Below are positions 1-9,246 of a stretch of 64,000 bases of DNA, in pieces. The translations under genes and the position numbers were made by a program. The stretch is from Burkholderia sp. WP9. Its GTDB lineage: Bacteria; Pseudomonadota; Gammaproteobacteria; Burkholderiales; Burkholderiaceae. The notes under the pieces were generated by a model. That model worked only from the letters and a program-made list of their open reading frames with translations, searched no databases and was not told the DNA's origin. Location of the stretch: the NCBI RefSeq assembly GCF_900104795.1, contig NZ_FNTG01000001.1:3658001-3722000 (forward strand). The letters are read 5' to 3'. Positions within the stretch are counted from its first letter, which is position 1. Each line of letters opens with the position of its first letter.

Positions 1-106
1 ACACCAGCAGGCCCGCAATCACCAGCACCACCAGCATTTCCAGCAGCGTGAAACCCGCCGCGCGTTGCCGGCCGGCGCGCGCGCTCGCGTCACGTGAGCA
101 CGACAC
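1..106 (-). CDS. gspH: Type II secretion minor pseudopilin GspH, N-terminal part only
   Basis: This is the first part of a type IV pilin-like protein; the rest lies beyond the window edge. The minus strand reads a short basic leader followed by G/FTLLEMLVVLVI, the prepilin peptidase site plus the hydrophobic helix of a pseudopilin, with Glu at mature position 5. A GTG at 104-106 gives a leader of about 18 residues, a normal length, and I prefer it. In-frame GTG codons up to 208 are alternatives, and a TGA at 215-217 closes the frame upstream. It follows gspG by about 170 nt on the same strand, which fits gspH. Identity as GspH rather than GspI or GspJ comes from position only. Confidence 0.65.
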   Translation of the reverse strand, partial: MSCSRDASARAGRQRAAGFTLLEMLVVLVIAGLLV

Positions 107-274
107 GCGATGAAGGCGCGCGCGGGCACACGCCGCGCGCGGCAACGAAGCCGTACACGGAGTGTCCACGCAGGACTTGCAAGCGGACAATCGTATAGTG
201 CCGGCCACGAACGATCAGCTCACAATCAAACGACAACACATCGAAGAGCGCGTAAGAATCATCTCCTTAACTGC

Positions 275-739
275 CTACTGCCACGAGCCGACGTCGGCAT
301 CGTTGCCTTCGCCGCCCGCCTTGCCGTCCGCGCCATAGCTGAACACGTCGATCTCGCCGTGCACACCCGGATTCAGATATTGATAGGCATTGCCCCACGG
401 ATCGTTCGGCAGACGTTCGAGATAGCCGCCGTCCTTCCAGTTGTTCGGCACGGGGTCCGTGCTCGGCTTTTCGATCAGCGCGCGCAGACCTTGCTCCTGC
501 GTCGGATAACGGCCGTTGTCGAGACGATAGAGCTTGAGCGCCTGCATGACCGTTCCGATGTCCTGCTTGGCGGCCACACGCCGCGCCTCGTCGGGACGGC
601 TCATGATTTTTGGCACGATCAACGCGGCCAGAATGCCCAGAATCGCGATCACGACCATGATTTCGATCAGCGTAAAACCGCGCTGACGTCGGCTGCGCGG
701 ACCCGCGATTTCATGACGGCGAGTGGTCGACAGTTGCAT
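275..739 (-). CDS. gspG: Type II secretion major pseudopilin GspG
   Basis: GspG is the major subunit of the periplasmic pseudopilus that pushes folded proteins through the outer membrane secretin. The 154-residue protein has a basic leader ending RRQRG, then FTLIEIMVVIAILGI, the classic prepilin peptidase cleavage site with Glu5 and a membrane helix. The C-terminal half has the GspG pattern: DNGRYPTQEQGLRAL, NDPWGNAYQY and a DVFSYGADGKAGGEG stretch that forms the calcium site in the family. Length matches the family. It is followed on the same strand by gspH, and gspC lies upstream on the opposite strand. Confidence 0.95.
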   Translation of the reverse strand: MQLSTTRRHEIAGPRSRRQRGFTLIEIMVVIAILGILAALIVPKIMSRPDEARRVAAKQDIGTVMQALKLYRLDNGRYPTQEQGLRALIEKPSTDPVPNNWKDGGYLERLPNDPWGNAYQYLNPGVHGEIDVFSYGADGKAGGEGNDADVGSWQ

Positions 740-968
740 AGCTTGCTACCTCTTTTCAGGTGAAATTTTCGACTGGGCGGAATTTATCGTTCAGCGAACA
801 GGGTGCCATTGAACACGTCCGGCCGGTCATTTTAATGTCATGGAGTTGAAGGGTCGTAAGAAACCGCCGGGCCGCCACAAGTTTGCTCACGCGCTCGCGG
901 AGCCTCGTGCAAAGCGCCTGGTTAGAGGGCGCTTTCAACCCAACGCAATTTTCACAATAGTCCGTACA

Positions 969-1391
969 ATGATGCGCATGAACGCCATCCAAATCCGCCT
1001 TCTGTCGCTCGCGCTGTTCGCCGTGTTCTGCGCGACGCTGACCTATTGGGTCATCACGCTCAGCACGATGTCCGGTGCGCCGTTGCCCGCAGCGGCTGCG
1101 CATGCGCAGGTCTCGACCGACCAGGCCGCCACGCTGTTCGGCGGCCAGCTCACGCGCAGCGCCAACCAGGACGTGCGACTGTTCGGCATCCTCGCGTTGC
1201 GGGAAGGCGCCGCGGCTATCGTCAGCGTCGGCGGCGAACCGCCCCATGCGGTGTCGCTCGGCAGCGCGCTGATGCAAGGCGCCAAACTCTCCGAAGTCCG
1301 TGCCCGCTCGATCATCATCGACCGCAATGGCGCGCACTCCGAAGTGTTCCTGCCGGCCAACCCCGCAGGTCCGACGATCTACGTGCGCTAA
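969..1391 (+). CDS. gspC: Type II secretion inner-membrane protein GspC, short form
   Basis: GspC links the inner-membrane platform to the secretin in type II secretion. The protein begins near MMRMNAIQIRLLSLAL (ATG at 969; the ATG at 978 is an equally good start) with one membrane segment at about residues 8-30. A periplasmic HR-like domain follows with LFGGQL, VRLFGILALREG, AAIVSVGGEPPHAV and AILSG-type strands. At about 140 residues it stops after the HR domain. The PDZ or coiled-coil region of longer GspC proteins is absent. It is transcribed opposite to gspG and gspF between them. Identity rests on the HR-domain pattern and the location. Confidence 0.8.
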   Translation: MMRMNAIQIRLLSLALFAVFCATLTYWVITLSTMSGAPLPAAAAHAQVSTDQAATLFGGQLTRSANQDVRLFGILALREGAAAIVSVGGEPPHAVSLGSALMQGAKLSEVRARSIIIDRNGAHSEVFLPANPAGPTIYVR

Positions 1392-1486
1392 AGTCACGCA
1401 CCGAACAAACCGTCGCTGCACCGATTGCGCGGTCACCGCGCCGATAACCGGCACGCTCATCGCGCAATCCAGCCGCTCTCCCGGCC

Positions 1487-2704
1487 TTACTGCACCAGGT
1501 TGTTCAACTCGATGATCGGCAGCATCACCGCCAGCACGATCACCAGCACCACGCCACCCATCGCCAGAATCAGCAACGGCTCCAGCAGACTCGTCAGGAA
1601 CATCGTGCGGCGCTCGAGTTCGCGCGCTTCGCCATCAGCCGCGCGGTCGAGCATCGTGGTCACGTCGCCGGTCGCTTCGCCCGAGCGGATCAGGTGAACC
1701 AGCACGGGCGGAAAGGTCTTCGTATTGCCGAGCGCGCGCGATAACGACGTGCCCTCGCGAACGCGCACGATCGCATCGTCGATGTTCTCGCGCATGGCGT
1801 TGTTGCTGAGCGTTTCGGCTGCTGCTTGCAGCGCCCGCAGAATCGGCACGCCGGCCGCCGTGAGAATGCCGAGCGTGCTGGCAAAGCGCACAGTGTTGTA
1901 GCCGCGCACGAGTTTGCCGAGCAGCGGGGCGGTCAGCAGCCAGCGGTCGAAAGCGAGGCGCGGGCCGGGCTGCTTGAGAATGGAGCGCACCAGATACGAC
2001 AGCACGGCCACGCCGATCAGCATCGCCCACCACCAGTTCCGCACGAACCCGGACAGCGCCATCATCATGATGGTGAGGAAGGGCAGTTGCTGCTTGGTGC
2101 TGGCGAACACATTCACCACCTGCGGCACCACGTAACTCAACAGAAACGTGACGATGCCGAAAGCGATGATCGTGACGATGGTCGGGTACGTGAACGCGAG
2201 CACGATCTTCTGCTTCAGCGCGTTGCGCTGCTCGATGTAGTCCGCGAGGCGCGACAGCACGAGACCCAGTTTGCCGGTATGTTCGCCGGCCGCGACCAGC
2301 GCGCGGTAAATCTCGGGAAAGTCTTTCGGATGCTGCGTCAGCGCATTGGCGAGCGAATGGCCGCCGAGCACTTCCGCGCGGATCGACGCCATCAGTTCGC
2401 GAATGTAGTCGCGTTCCGATTGCTCGGTGAGCACGGCGAGCGCTTCGTCGAGCGGCAGGCCGGCAATCAGCAGACTGGCGAGCTGGCGCGTCAAGATTGC
2501 CTGCTCGCGTTGCGACAAACGCCGCCCCAGCGACAGCCGCTGACTGCGCTCGCCACGCGTGCGTGTGGCGGCCGGTTCGACGACGAGCGGCGTCAGTCCC
2601 TGCGAGCGCAGATTGGTCCGCGCGCCGCGCGCGCTGTCCGCGTCGAGCACGCCTTTTTGCGCCTTGCCCGCCGCATCGATCGCTTCGAAACGAAATGCCG
2701 GCAT
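1487..2704 (-). CDS. gspF: Type II secretion inner-membrane platform protein GspF
   Basis: GspF is the polytopic inner-membrane platform protein of type II secretion and docks the GspE ATPase. The 405-residue protein matches the family length. It opens with MPAFRFEAIDAAGKAQKG, typical of GspF/PilC. It has two repeated GspF domains (about residues 70-195 and 270-395), with LARQLASLL-type helices, a SLANAL/FP motif in the first and LIRSGEATGDVTTML in the second. Three membrane segments are visible near residues 170, 220 and 375. It starts 4 nt after the gspE stop, so it is probably translationally coupled to gspE. Confidence 0.95.
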   Translation of the reverse strand: MPAFRFEAIDAAGKAQKGVLDADSARGARTNLRSQGLTPLVVEPAATRTRGERSQRLSLGRRLSQREQAILTRQLASLLIAGLPLDEALAVLTEQSERDYIRELMASIRAEVLGGHSLANALTQHPKDFPEIYRALVAAGEHTGKLGLVLSRLADYIEQRNALKQKIVLAFTYPTIVTIIAFGIVTFLLSYVVPQVVNVFASTKQQLPFLTIMMMALSGFVRNWWWAMLIGVAVLSYLVRSILKQPGPRLAFDRWLLTAPLLGKLVRGYNTVRFASTLGILTAAGVPILRALQAAAETLSNNAMRENIDDAIVRVREGTSLSRALGNTKTFPPVLVHLIRSGEATGDVTTMLDRAADGEARELERRTMFLTSLLEPLLILAMGGVVLVIVLAVMLPIIELNNLVQ

Positions 2705-2708
2705 GCGC

Positions 2709-4265
2709 TTATGCTCCGCCCGTGACGCGGATCACTTCTTCGAGCGATGTCAGCCCGGAGGCGAGCCAGCGGTCCGCATCCTCGCGCAGCGTACGCATGC
2801 CTTGCTCGCGGCCGGCCGCGAGAATCTCGGCATCCGCCGCGTTGCGGTGAACCAGCGTACGAATGTTGTCGTCGATCAGCAGCAGTTCGTAGACGCCGCG
2901 ACGTCCCGCATAACCGGAGTGGCCGCACCGGTCGCAACCCACCGGATGCCAGCGCACGCTGCCGTCTTCTTCCACGCGCTCTTCGCGGCACACCGGGCAC
3001 AAGCGCCGCACGAGCCGCTGCGCCAGCACGCCGAGCAGCGACGACGCCAGCAGATACGGCTCGACGCCCATGTCGGTCAAACGTGTCACGGCGGAGGCCG
3101 CGTCGTTGGTGTGCAGCGTGGCGAGCACGAGGTGGCCCGTCAGCGACGCCTGCACCGCGATCTGCGCGGTCTCCAGGTCACGGATTTCACCGATCATGAT
3201 GACGTCCGGATCCTGCCGCAGAATCGAGCGCAGCGCCCGCGCGAAAGTCATTCCGATCCGCTCGTTGACCTGCGTCTGGCCGATGCCGGAGAGGTCGTAT
3301 TCGATCGGGTCTTCGACCGTCATGATGTTGGTGGTCGCCGTTTCGAGCCGCGACATCGCCGCATAGAGCGTGGTCGTTTTACCCGAGCCCGTCGGACCCG
3401 TAACCAGCACGATGCCGTGCGGTCTGCCGATCAGCTTGTCGAACTTGACGAGCGTGTCGGGCGCCATGCCGAGTGCTTCGAGATTCAGACGCGACGCGTC
3501 TTTTTCCAACAGACGCAGCACCGCGCGTTCGCCGTGGCCGGTCGGCAGCGTCGAGACGCGCACGTCGACCGGGCGGCCGCCTACGCGCAGCGTGATCCGG
3601 CCATCCTGCGGCAAGCGCTTTTCGGCAATGTCGAGCTGCGCCATGATCTTGATCCGCGAGATCAGCGCGCCGTGCAGCGCTTTCTTCGGGCGCACCACAT
3701 CGCGCAACGTGCCGTCGACACGAAAGCGCACCACGGAAGAAGTCTCGAACGGCTCGATATGAATATCCGAAGCCTGCTCGCGCGCCGCTTGCGTGAGCAG
3801 CGCGTTGATCATGCGGATGATCGGCGCGTCGTCTTCCGACTCCAGCAGATCTTCCACCTCGGGAATGTCCTGCATGAGGCGCGAGAGATCGACTTCGCCT
3901 TCCACTTCGCCGACCACCTGCGCAGCGCTGCCGTCCTGACGCGCATACGCCTGGTTGATCGCCTGCGCGAGTTCGTCGGCGGGAACGCGCACGATCGACA
4001 CTGCGCCGAAGTTACGCGCGACTTCGGAAAGCGCGGCGTCGCTCGTGCGTTCGCTGATCCAGACTTCGAGACTGTCCGCATGCTGATGCGCAACCAGAAT
4101 CTGACCGGCACGCGCAAACCCGTAGGGCACGAGCCGAGCGGCGATCGCGGACGGCGCCTCGCGCCCGGCATGCTCCGTCGCGCCCGCAGGCGGAAGCGCC
4201 GCTGCGCCGGCCCGCGTTGCTGCCGGCGTAGCGGCCGCTGACGGCGGCGTGGACGGCGTGCTCAC
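2709..4265 (-). CDS. gspE: Type II secretion ATPase GspE
   Basis: GspE is the cytoplasmic AAA-type ATPase that powers pseudopilus assembly. The 518-residue protein has an N-terminal GspE domain after a low-complexity alanine/proline head of about 40 residues. The ATPase core carries a Walker A motif GPTGSGKTT near residue 290, an Asp box with MTVEDPIEYDL, a Walker B with DPDVIMIGEIRD and a His box with TGHLVLATLHTNDA. A CPVC...CDRCG zinc-binding loop follows. The start is GTG, and its first bases overlap the gspD stop (GTGA), so translation is coupled. All key ATPase residues are present. Confidence 0.96.
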   Translation of the reverse strand: MSTPSTPPSAAATPAATRAGAAALPPAGATEHAGREAPSAIAARLVPYGFARAGQILVAHQHADSLEVWISERTSDAALSEVARNFGAVSIVRVPADELAQAINQAYARQDGSAAQVVGEVEGEVDLSRLMQDIPEVEDLLESEDDAPIIRMINALLTQAAREQASDIHIEPFETSSVVRFRVDGTLRDVVRPKKALHGALISRIKIMAQLDIAEKRLPQDGRITLRVGGRPVDVRVSTLPTGHGERAVLRLLEKDASRLNLEALGMAPDTLVKFDKLIGRPHGIVLVTGPTGSGKTTTLYAAMSRLETATTNIMTVEDPIEYDLSGIGQTQVNERIGMTFARALRSILRQDPDVIMIGEIRDLETAQIAVQASLTGHLVLATLHTNDAASAVTRLTDMGVEPYLLASSLLGVLAQRLVRRLCPVCREERVEEDGSVRWHPVGCDRCGHSGYAGRRGVYELLLIDDNIRTLVHRNAADAEILAAGREQGMRTLREDADRWLASGLTSLEEVIRVTGGA

Positions 4266-6715
4266 GGCCGCACTCCCGGCGACTCGGTAGAGGGCGTCAC
4301 GGTGACGGGACTGCTCTGCACGGCGGGCCCAACGGTGGCCGGACTGTTCTGCGCGGCGGCGCCATTCGTGGCCGCCGCGCCGTTGGTGACAGCGGCGCCA
4401 TTCGTAACAGCGCCTCCGTTGGCCGGCGGCGGCGTGAGCTTCTGCCGGCGCATCTTGTCGATATCGAACAGGTTCATCTCGGGCGAACCGCCCTGACTCG
4501 GACCGATCGGCATGGGCGGCACCACAGGATCGTCATTGTCCTTCATCAGGTTGTTGTCCTGCTTGTACGCGCCCTGAACGCCCTGAATGTAGTCGTAGCG
4601 ATTCGACGTCACGGCCTGAGCCGTCCCGCGATCGTTGATGATCACGGGACGCAGGAACACCATCAGGTTGGTCTTGTTGCGGGTTTTCTGCTCCGAACGG
4701 AACAGCTGGCCGATCCACGGAATATCGCCGAGCAGCGGCACCTTGCTGTTGCTGACCTGGTAGTTGTCCTGCATCAAGCCGCCCAGCACGATGATCTCGC
4801 CGTTATCCGCGAGCACCGTCGACTGGATCGAGCGCTTGGTGAATTCCGGGCCGGCCGGGTTGGTCGCGGCGTTGTTCGTGCCGGTCACGATCGCCGAGTC
4901 TTCCGTGTAGAGCTGCAGCCTGAGAATGCCGCCGTCGGTGATCTGCGGCTTGACGTGCAGCGTAAGACCAACGTCCACGCGATCGTAGGTATTGAACGCC
5001 GAAGTCGCCGTCGAACTCGTGAGGTTCGAATACGAACCCGTCTGGATCGGCACGTTGGTGCCGACCACGATCTTGGCTTCCTCGTTGTCGAGCGTGATGA
5101 GGTTAGGCGTGGACAGCACGTTCGCATCGGCGGTCTGCGAGAGCGCCTGCAGCAACGCACCGAGTCCCTGCACACCGAAAATGTTGTGTATCCAGCCGAC
5201 GTTCAGGCCTTGCTGGAGACTTTGGCCGGCGAGCGCCCCGGCTAGACCACCTGTGGCGCCGGTCGCCGCGGCCGCCGCCGTCAGATTGATGATGCTATTG
5301 CTGCTGCCGGTCTGCAGATTGGTGCCGGCAAAGATCGAATTGTTCGCGACCTGCCACTGAATGCCGAGATTGCCGCTCGTGTTCGAGTTCAACTCGACGA
5401 TCAACGCTTCAAGATAAACCTGAGCGCGCCGTGCGTCGAGCTGGTCGATCACCGCCCGCAAGTTGCGGTACACCGGCTCGGCTGCTGTGATGATCAGCGA
5501 GTTGGTCGCGGCGTCCGCCTGGATCATGCCGCCGGGCTGATTGTCGTCGCCCTTTTCCTTCTCGTTACCCAGCAGGCCGCCGGAATTGGAACCACCGCCC
5601 GCGCCATAGCCGCCGCCTCCGCTGCCGCCCATCGGCGAGGCCATCGAGCTGCTGCCGAGACCGCCCGAGGGCAGTGGCGGCGTACCCGACGTGCCCGTCG
5701 AATTGTTGCCGCCAAGCCCACCGCCGCCGTTCTGGTTGAACGAGTTCGCATCGTTCGAGTTCGCCGACGAGCCCGTGTCGCCGCCTTTGCCGAACATGCC
5801 GCGCAAGGTCTTGGCGAGCCTCGTCGCGTCCGCGTTGCGCAGCGGCACGACGTGAATGTTGCCGGGCATCGTGGTCGGCGTGTCGAGTTCCTTCGCCAGT
5901 TGCTTCGCTGCCGCGAGGCGCGCACCGTTCGACGCGCGGATCAGCAGCGAGTTGGTGCGCGGGTCGGCGGTGATCGAGACCTTCAGCGTCGCGTCAGTGC
6001 TGCCGATCGCGCCCGGGTCGAGCATCTTGGAGAGCTGCGTGGCAATGTCGATCGCATTGGCGTTCTTCAGTTGCACCACCGAAACCGACTGGCCCGCCGC
6101 CGTATCCACGCCCGCAATGATCTGGGCGATGCGCCGCACGTTGTCGGCGTAGTCGGTCACTACAATCGTGTTGTTGGCGGGGTAGGCCGCCACGGTATTG
6201 TTCGGCGAGATCAGCGGGCGCAGCACCGGCAGCAGATTGTTGGCCGATTCGTTCTTCAGCACGAACACCTGCGTGACCACTTGATCGCCGCGGGCAACAG
6301 GCGCGTTGCCCACATAGGTCGGCACGCCTTGCAGCTTGGCGTCCGCCTCGGGCACCACTTTCAGCACGCCGTGGTCTTGCACCAGCGCGAAGCCCTGCAT
6401 CCGCAACGCGGACTGCAAGGTCTTCAGTGCCTGATCCTCAGGCACCGCATTTTCCGACACAAGATTCAACTGACCCTTCACACGCGGGTCGACGATGATC
6501 GTTTTGCCGGTTGCCGCGCCGATCGCCTTGGCCACCTGGTCGATGTCGGCGTTGACGAAGTTGAGTGTCACCTGTGCCTGTGCTGTCTGCGCGGTGATCA
6601 AACCAGCCACCAGCAGCGCCGTTGCGACGCGACGCAAAGCCATACGATTTCTTCTCATGGAATAGGGTATTGATGCCGACGGCCGTAGCCGTTGACGGTC
6701 ATGCAGTGCGGACAT
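4262..6715 (-). CDS. gspD: Type II secretion outer-membrane secretin GspD
   Basis: GspD forms the outer-membrane channel of the type II secretion system. The frame encodes up to 817 residues. The real start is probably the ATG at 6658 or at 6643 (AGAAG seven bases upstream), just ahead of a signal peptide MALRRVATALLVAGLITAQ. N0-N3 domains follow, then the secretin core with VPLLGDIPWIGQLF and the C-terminal TNLMVFLRPVI strand. Two features are unusual. A glycine/serine-rich insertion of about 80 residues sits between N2/N3 segments. The C-terminal tail has a VTNGAA-type repeat. It is the first gene of the gspD-E-F run and overlaps gspE by four bases. Confidence 0.95.
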   Translation of the reverse strand: MSALHDRQRLRPSASIPYSMRRNRMALRRVATALLVAGLITAQTAQAQVTLNFVNADIDQVAKAIGAATGKTIIVDPRVKGQLNLVSENAVPEDQALKTLQSALRMQGFALVQDHGVLKVVPEADAKLQGVPTYVGNAPVARGDQVVTQVFVLKNESANNLLPVLRPLISPNNTVAAYPANNTIVVTDYADNVRRIAQIIAGVDTAAGQSVSVVQLKNANAIDIATQLSKMLDPGAIGSTDATLKVSITADPRTNSLLIRASNGARLAAAKQLAKELDTPTTMPGNIHVVPLRNADATRLAKTLRGMFGKGGDTGSSANSNDANSFNQNGGGGLGGNNSTGTSGTPPLPSGGLGSSSMASPMGGSGGGGYGAGGGSNSGGLLGNEKEKGDDNQPGGMIQADAATNSLIITAAEPVYRNLRAVIDQLDARRAQVYLEALIVELNSNTSGNLGIQWQVANNSIFAGTNLQTGSSNSIINLTAAAAATGATGGLAGALAGQSLQQGLNVGWIHNIFGVQGLGALLQALSQTADANVLSTPNLITLDNEEAKIVVGTNVPIQTGSYSNLTSSTATSAFNTYDRVDVGLTLHVKPQITDGGILRLQLYTEDSAIVTGTNNAATNPAGPEFTKRSIQSTVLADNGEIIVLGGLMQDNYQVSNSKVPLLGDIPWIGQLFRSEQKTRNKTNLMVFLRPVIINDRGTAQAVTSNRYDYIQGVQGAYKQDNNLMKDNDDPVVPPMPIGPSQGGSPEMNLFDIDKMRRQKLTPPPANGGAVTNGAAVTNGAAATNGAAAQNSPATVGPAVQSSPVTVTPSTESPGVRP

Positions 6716-7158
6716 GGGAGCAGGCCGCCGCCCTATCGATCTGCCGGCCGGCCTCGCGGGCGTTCATCGCCCTCTCAACCCGCCGCCCGATGTCCGAAAA
6801 AAATGAACAGTACCAGTTTTTCATGTCGGATTTGTCACAAAACAGACCGCGCTGTGCGATTCCTCTAAAGATTGCCCTATTTTGTCAAACAATTGAAAGC
6901 TAACAGGATGGTCTGTGATGAGCGCGAAAATGCTTCGTTTTCTGCGTGCTTATGTCGGTTAGCCAACTTGACGGAGGTCCGCCTGCCGGTATGATACGAG
7001 CCGTTCGAGTCCCTTGTTGCGTGTTGCTGGCGCGGGTTTTCCCCGATGTCCCGTGAATGCCCGGCTGGCGCGGCTCGGCTGCTGTCAGCGGCTGAAGTAT
7101 GGCCGACGCGATCCCTAACCCACCCTTACGCTTGCACTTTATTTAGTGGTCTTGACCG
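6716..7158. other. Intergenic region between gspD and the transglycosylase gene
   Basis: This 440-base stretch separates two divergent genes and should hold both promoters. On the minus strand there is a perfect TTGACA at 6883-6888, but no good -10 at the right distance, so I do not call a promoter. The stretch at 6790-6900 is AT-richer than its surroundings. No coding region is supported. Confidence 0.4.
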
Positions 7159-7605
7159 ATGAAACGCTCCCTCGTCACTGTCGCTGCAGGACTTGCCGTG
7201 CTGATAGCAGCAGGGTCGGCGCGCGCCGATTGCTTTGACGAAGCGGCCAGGTATCAAAAGGTCAATCCTCTGATTCTGCGCGCAATCGCGTGGCAAGAGT
7301 CACATAATAGGCCCGACGCACAGCATAAAAACGCCAATGGCTCGACCGATTACGGCGTCATGCAGATCAATTCGATTCATCTGCCCACACTCGCCCAGTA
7401 CGGTATCTCGCAAGGCACGTTGATGGAGCCTTGCAAGAACGTCTATATCGCGGCATGGCATCTGCGCCGCCAGATGAACAAGTACGGCAACACATGGCAG
7501 GCTGTCGGCGCATACCACTCGGAAACGCCGGCATTGCGGGACAAGTACTCGCAGCAGATCGTCGCGATCCTGCGCAAGTGGAATCTGATGCCGGCTACGC
7601 GCTGA
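7159..7605 (+). CDS. Small periplasmic lytic transglycosylase (SLT domain)
   Basis: The 148-residue protein has a signal peptide (MKRSLVTVAAGLAVLIAAGSARA) followed at once by a compact SLT domain. Motifs are IAWQESHNRP with the catalytic Glu, STDYGVMQINSIHLP, and the AWHLRR...NTWQAVGAYHS region. This size and pattern resemble the IagB/IpgF/VirB1 group, enzymes that open peptidoglycan locally to let secretion or pilus machinery through. It is divergent from gspD, so a role in making room for the secretin or pseudopilus is possible, but that is inference from location only. Two cysteines (in DCFDEA and EPCKN) could form a disulfide. Confidence 0.88.
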   Translation: MKRSLVTVAAGLAVLIAAGSARADCFDEAARYQKVNPLILRAIAWQESHNRPDAQHKNANGSTDYGVMQINSIHLPTLAQYGISQGTLMEPCKNVYIAAWHLRRQMNKYGNTWQAVGAYHSETPALRDKYSQQIVAILRKWNLMPATR

Positions 7606-7795
7606 GTCGGTCTCCTGAGCCGGCCCGCTGATCTGACTCCATCCGGCCTAATCCGGCCTATTACCCGGCCGTCGCCCGTTTTGATGCACAATGCGGCTTC
7701 GTGCTGCCGTCGAGGCTCGAACATCGTTCAGGTCGAGCCGTCATGCGACCCCGAGCCCGGCACGCCTTCCAATCCTCTAGCTTTTCCGTACTGCG

Positions 7796-9115
7796 ATGAA
7801 CCAGCCGCTATTGCCCGTCACCGTGCTCTCCGGTTTTCTGGGCGCCGGCAAGACCACGCTCCTGAATCACATTCTCGCGAATCGCGCCGGTTTGCGCGTG
7901 GCCGTGATCGTCAACGATCTGGCCGCCGTCAATATCGATGCGACGCTCGTGCGCGATGCCGCCGCGCTGTCTCACGTCGAGGAACAACTGGTCGAGTTGT
8001 CGAACGGCTGCATCTGCTGCACGCTGCGCGACGATCTGCGGGTCGAGATCAAGCGCCTCGCGGCCGAACAGCGTTTCGACGCGATCCTGATCGAATCGAC
8101 CGGCGTGGCCGAACCCATGCCGATCGCCGAAACGTTCACCTTCGTCGATGACGAAGGCGCGTCGCTCTCCGACGTCGCGCGGCTCGACACGATGGTAACC
8201 GTGGTCGATGCATTCAACTTCCTGCGCGACTACGGTTCGGCCGACGCGCTCGCCGAGCGTGGCATCGCTGCGAGCGAAGAGGACGACCGCACACTCGTCG
8301 AGCTGTTGATCGAGCAGATCGAATTCTGCGACGTGTTGGTGGTAAACAAGGCGGATCTGGTCAGCGCGGACGAACTCACGCGCCTGCAGCGCATTCTCGG
8401 CCGGATCAACCCGCGCGCGGTACAGGTCGTTGCCCGTTTCGGCGACGTGCCCCTCGCGCAAGTGCTGAACACCGGCCGCTTCGATTTCGACGAGGCGTCG
8501 AGCGCGCCGGGCTGGCTGACGTCGCTGAATCATGAGCATGAGCACGGCCATGCGCATCACGGTGAGGCAGACGAATTCGGCATCGGCAATTTCATTTACC
8601 GCGCGCGTCGGCCGTTTCACCCGGAACGACTGTGGGCGCTGCTGCATCAGGAGTGGAAGGGCGTTTTGCGCAGTAAAGGCTTCTTCTGGCTGGCTACGCG
8701 TAACGATATCGCCGGCTCGCTTTCGCAGGCGGGCGGCGCTTGCCGGCACGGTCCGGCGGGCATGTGGTGGGCCGCTCAGGATCGCAGCGAATGGCCTGAC
8801 GGCGACGACGAGCTGGCTGCCGAAATCGCCGCGGACTGGTATGGCGAACCGGACGATCTGAGCATTGGTGACCGTCGCCAGGAGCTGGTCATGATCGGCG
8901 TCGGCATCGATCCGGCTGTCTGGAAAGCGAAGTTCGACGCGTGTTTGCTGACCGACGAGGAATACGCGCAGGGACCGCAAGCATGGGAGAAGCTCGCCGA
9001 TCCGTTCCCGGCCTGGGACTTCGACGAAGACGATCACGATCACGAACATGGTCACGACCATCATGACCATGACCACGATCATGGTCACGGCGAAATCGTG
9101 CATCGCCACGACTGA
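7796..9115 (+). CDS. COG0523 (CobW/YjiA/ZigA type) GTPase, probable zinc chaperone
   Basis: The protein is a G3E-family GTPase that probably hands metal to client proteins. The N-terminal domain has Walker A GFLGAGKTTLLNH (residues about 12-24), the metal-binding motif CICCTL, ESTGVAEP and NKADLV. The C-terminal CobW domain starts near residue 270 with RRPFHPERLW. Two histidine-rich segments stand out: NHEHEHGHAHHGE near residue 245 and an Asp/His tail in the last 30 residues. This architecture fits ZigA-like zinc metallochaperones, but cobalt or nickel cannot be excluded. At 439 residues it is longer than YjiA because of these segments. I found no Zur-like operator upstream. Confidence 0.88.
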   Translation: MNQPLLPVTVLSGFLGAGKTTLLNHILANRAGLRVAVIVNDLAAVNIDATLVRDAAALSHVEEQLVELSNGCICCTLRDDLRVEIKRLAAEQRFDAILIESTGVAEPMPIAETFTFVDDEGASLSDVARLDTMVTVVDAFNFLRDYGSADALAERGIAASEEDDRTLVELLIEQIEFCDVLVVNKADLVSADELTRLQRILGRINPRAVQVVARFGDVPLAQVLNTGRFDFDEASSAPGWLTSLNHEHEHGHAHHGEADEFGIGNFIYRARRPFHPERLWALLHQEWKGVLRSKGFFWLATRNDIAGSLSQAGGACRHGPAGMWWAAQDRSEWPDGDDELAAEIAADWYGEPDDLSIGDRRQELVMIGVGIDPAVWKAKFDACLLTDEEYAQGPQAWEKLADPFPAWDFDEDDHDHEHGHDHHDHDHDHGHGEIVHRHD

Positions 9116-9198
9116 GCGCCCTTCGCGTCCCGGCGGGATAGCCGCGACGCTCGTCGCCGCTATCCCTTGCGCAGTGTGCGGACGAAAACGCGCAGGCG

Positions 9199-9222
9199 AA
9201 AAAAAACCCGCCATTGGCGGGT
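9199..9222 (-). terminator. Rho-independent terminator of hupB
   Basis: On the minus strand an ACCCGC/GCGGGT stem with a short loop (9206-9222) is followed by an unbroken run of eight T residues. It lies 25 bases beyond the HU stop codon. Confidence 0.85.
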
Positions 9223-9246
9223 GTCAACTGCCTGGCAGTAATCTGC

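Noticed and set aside
2559..4241. Plus-strand open frame of 560 codons opposite gspE
   Set aside because: Its residue composition is that of a shadow frame, and gspE has all motifs.
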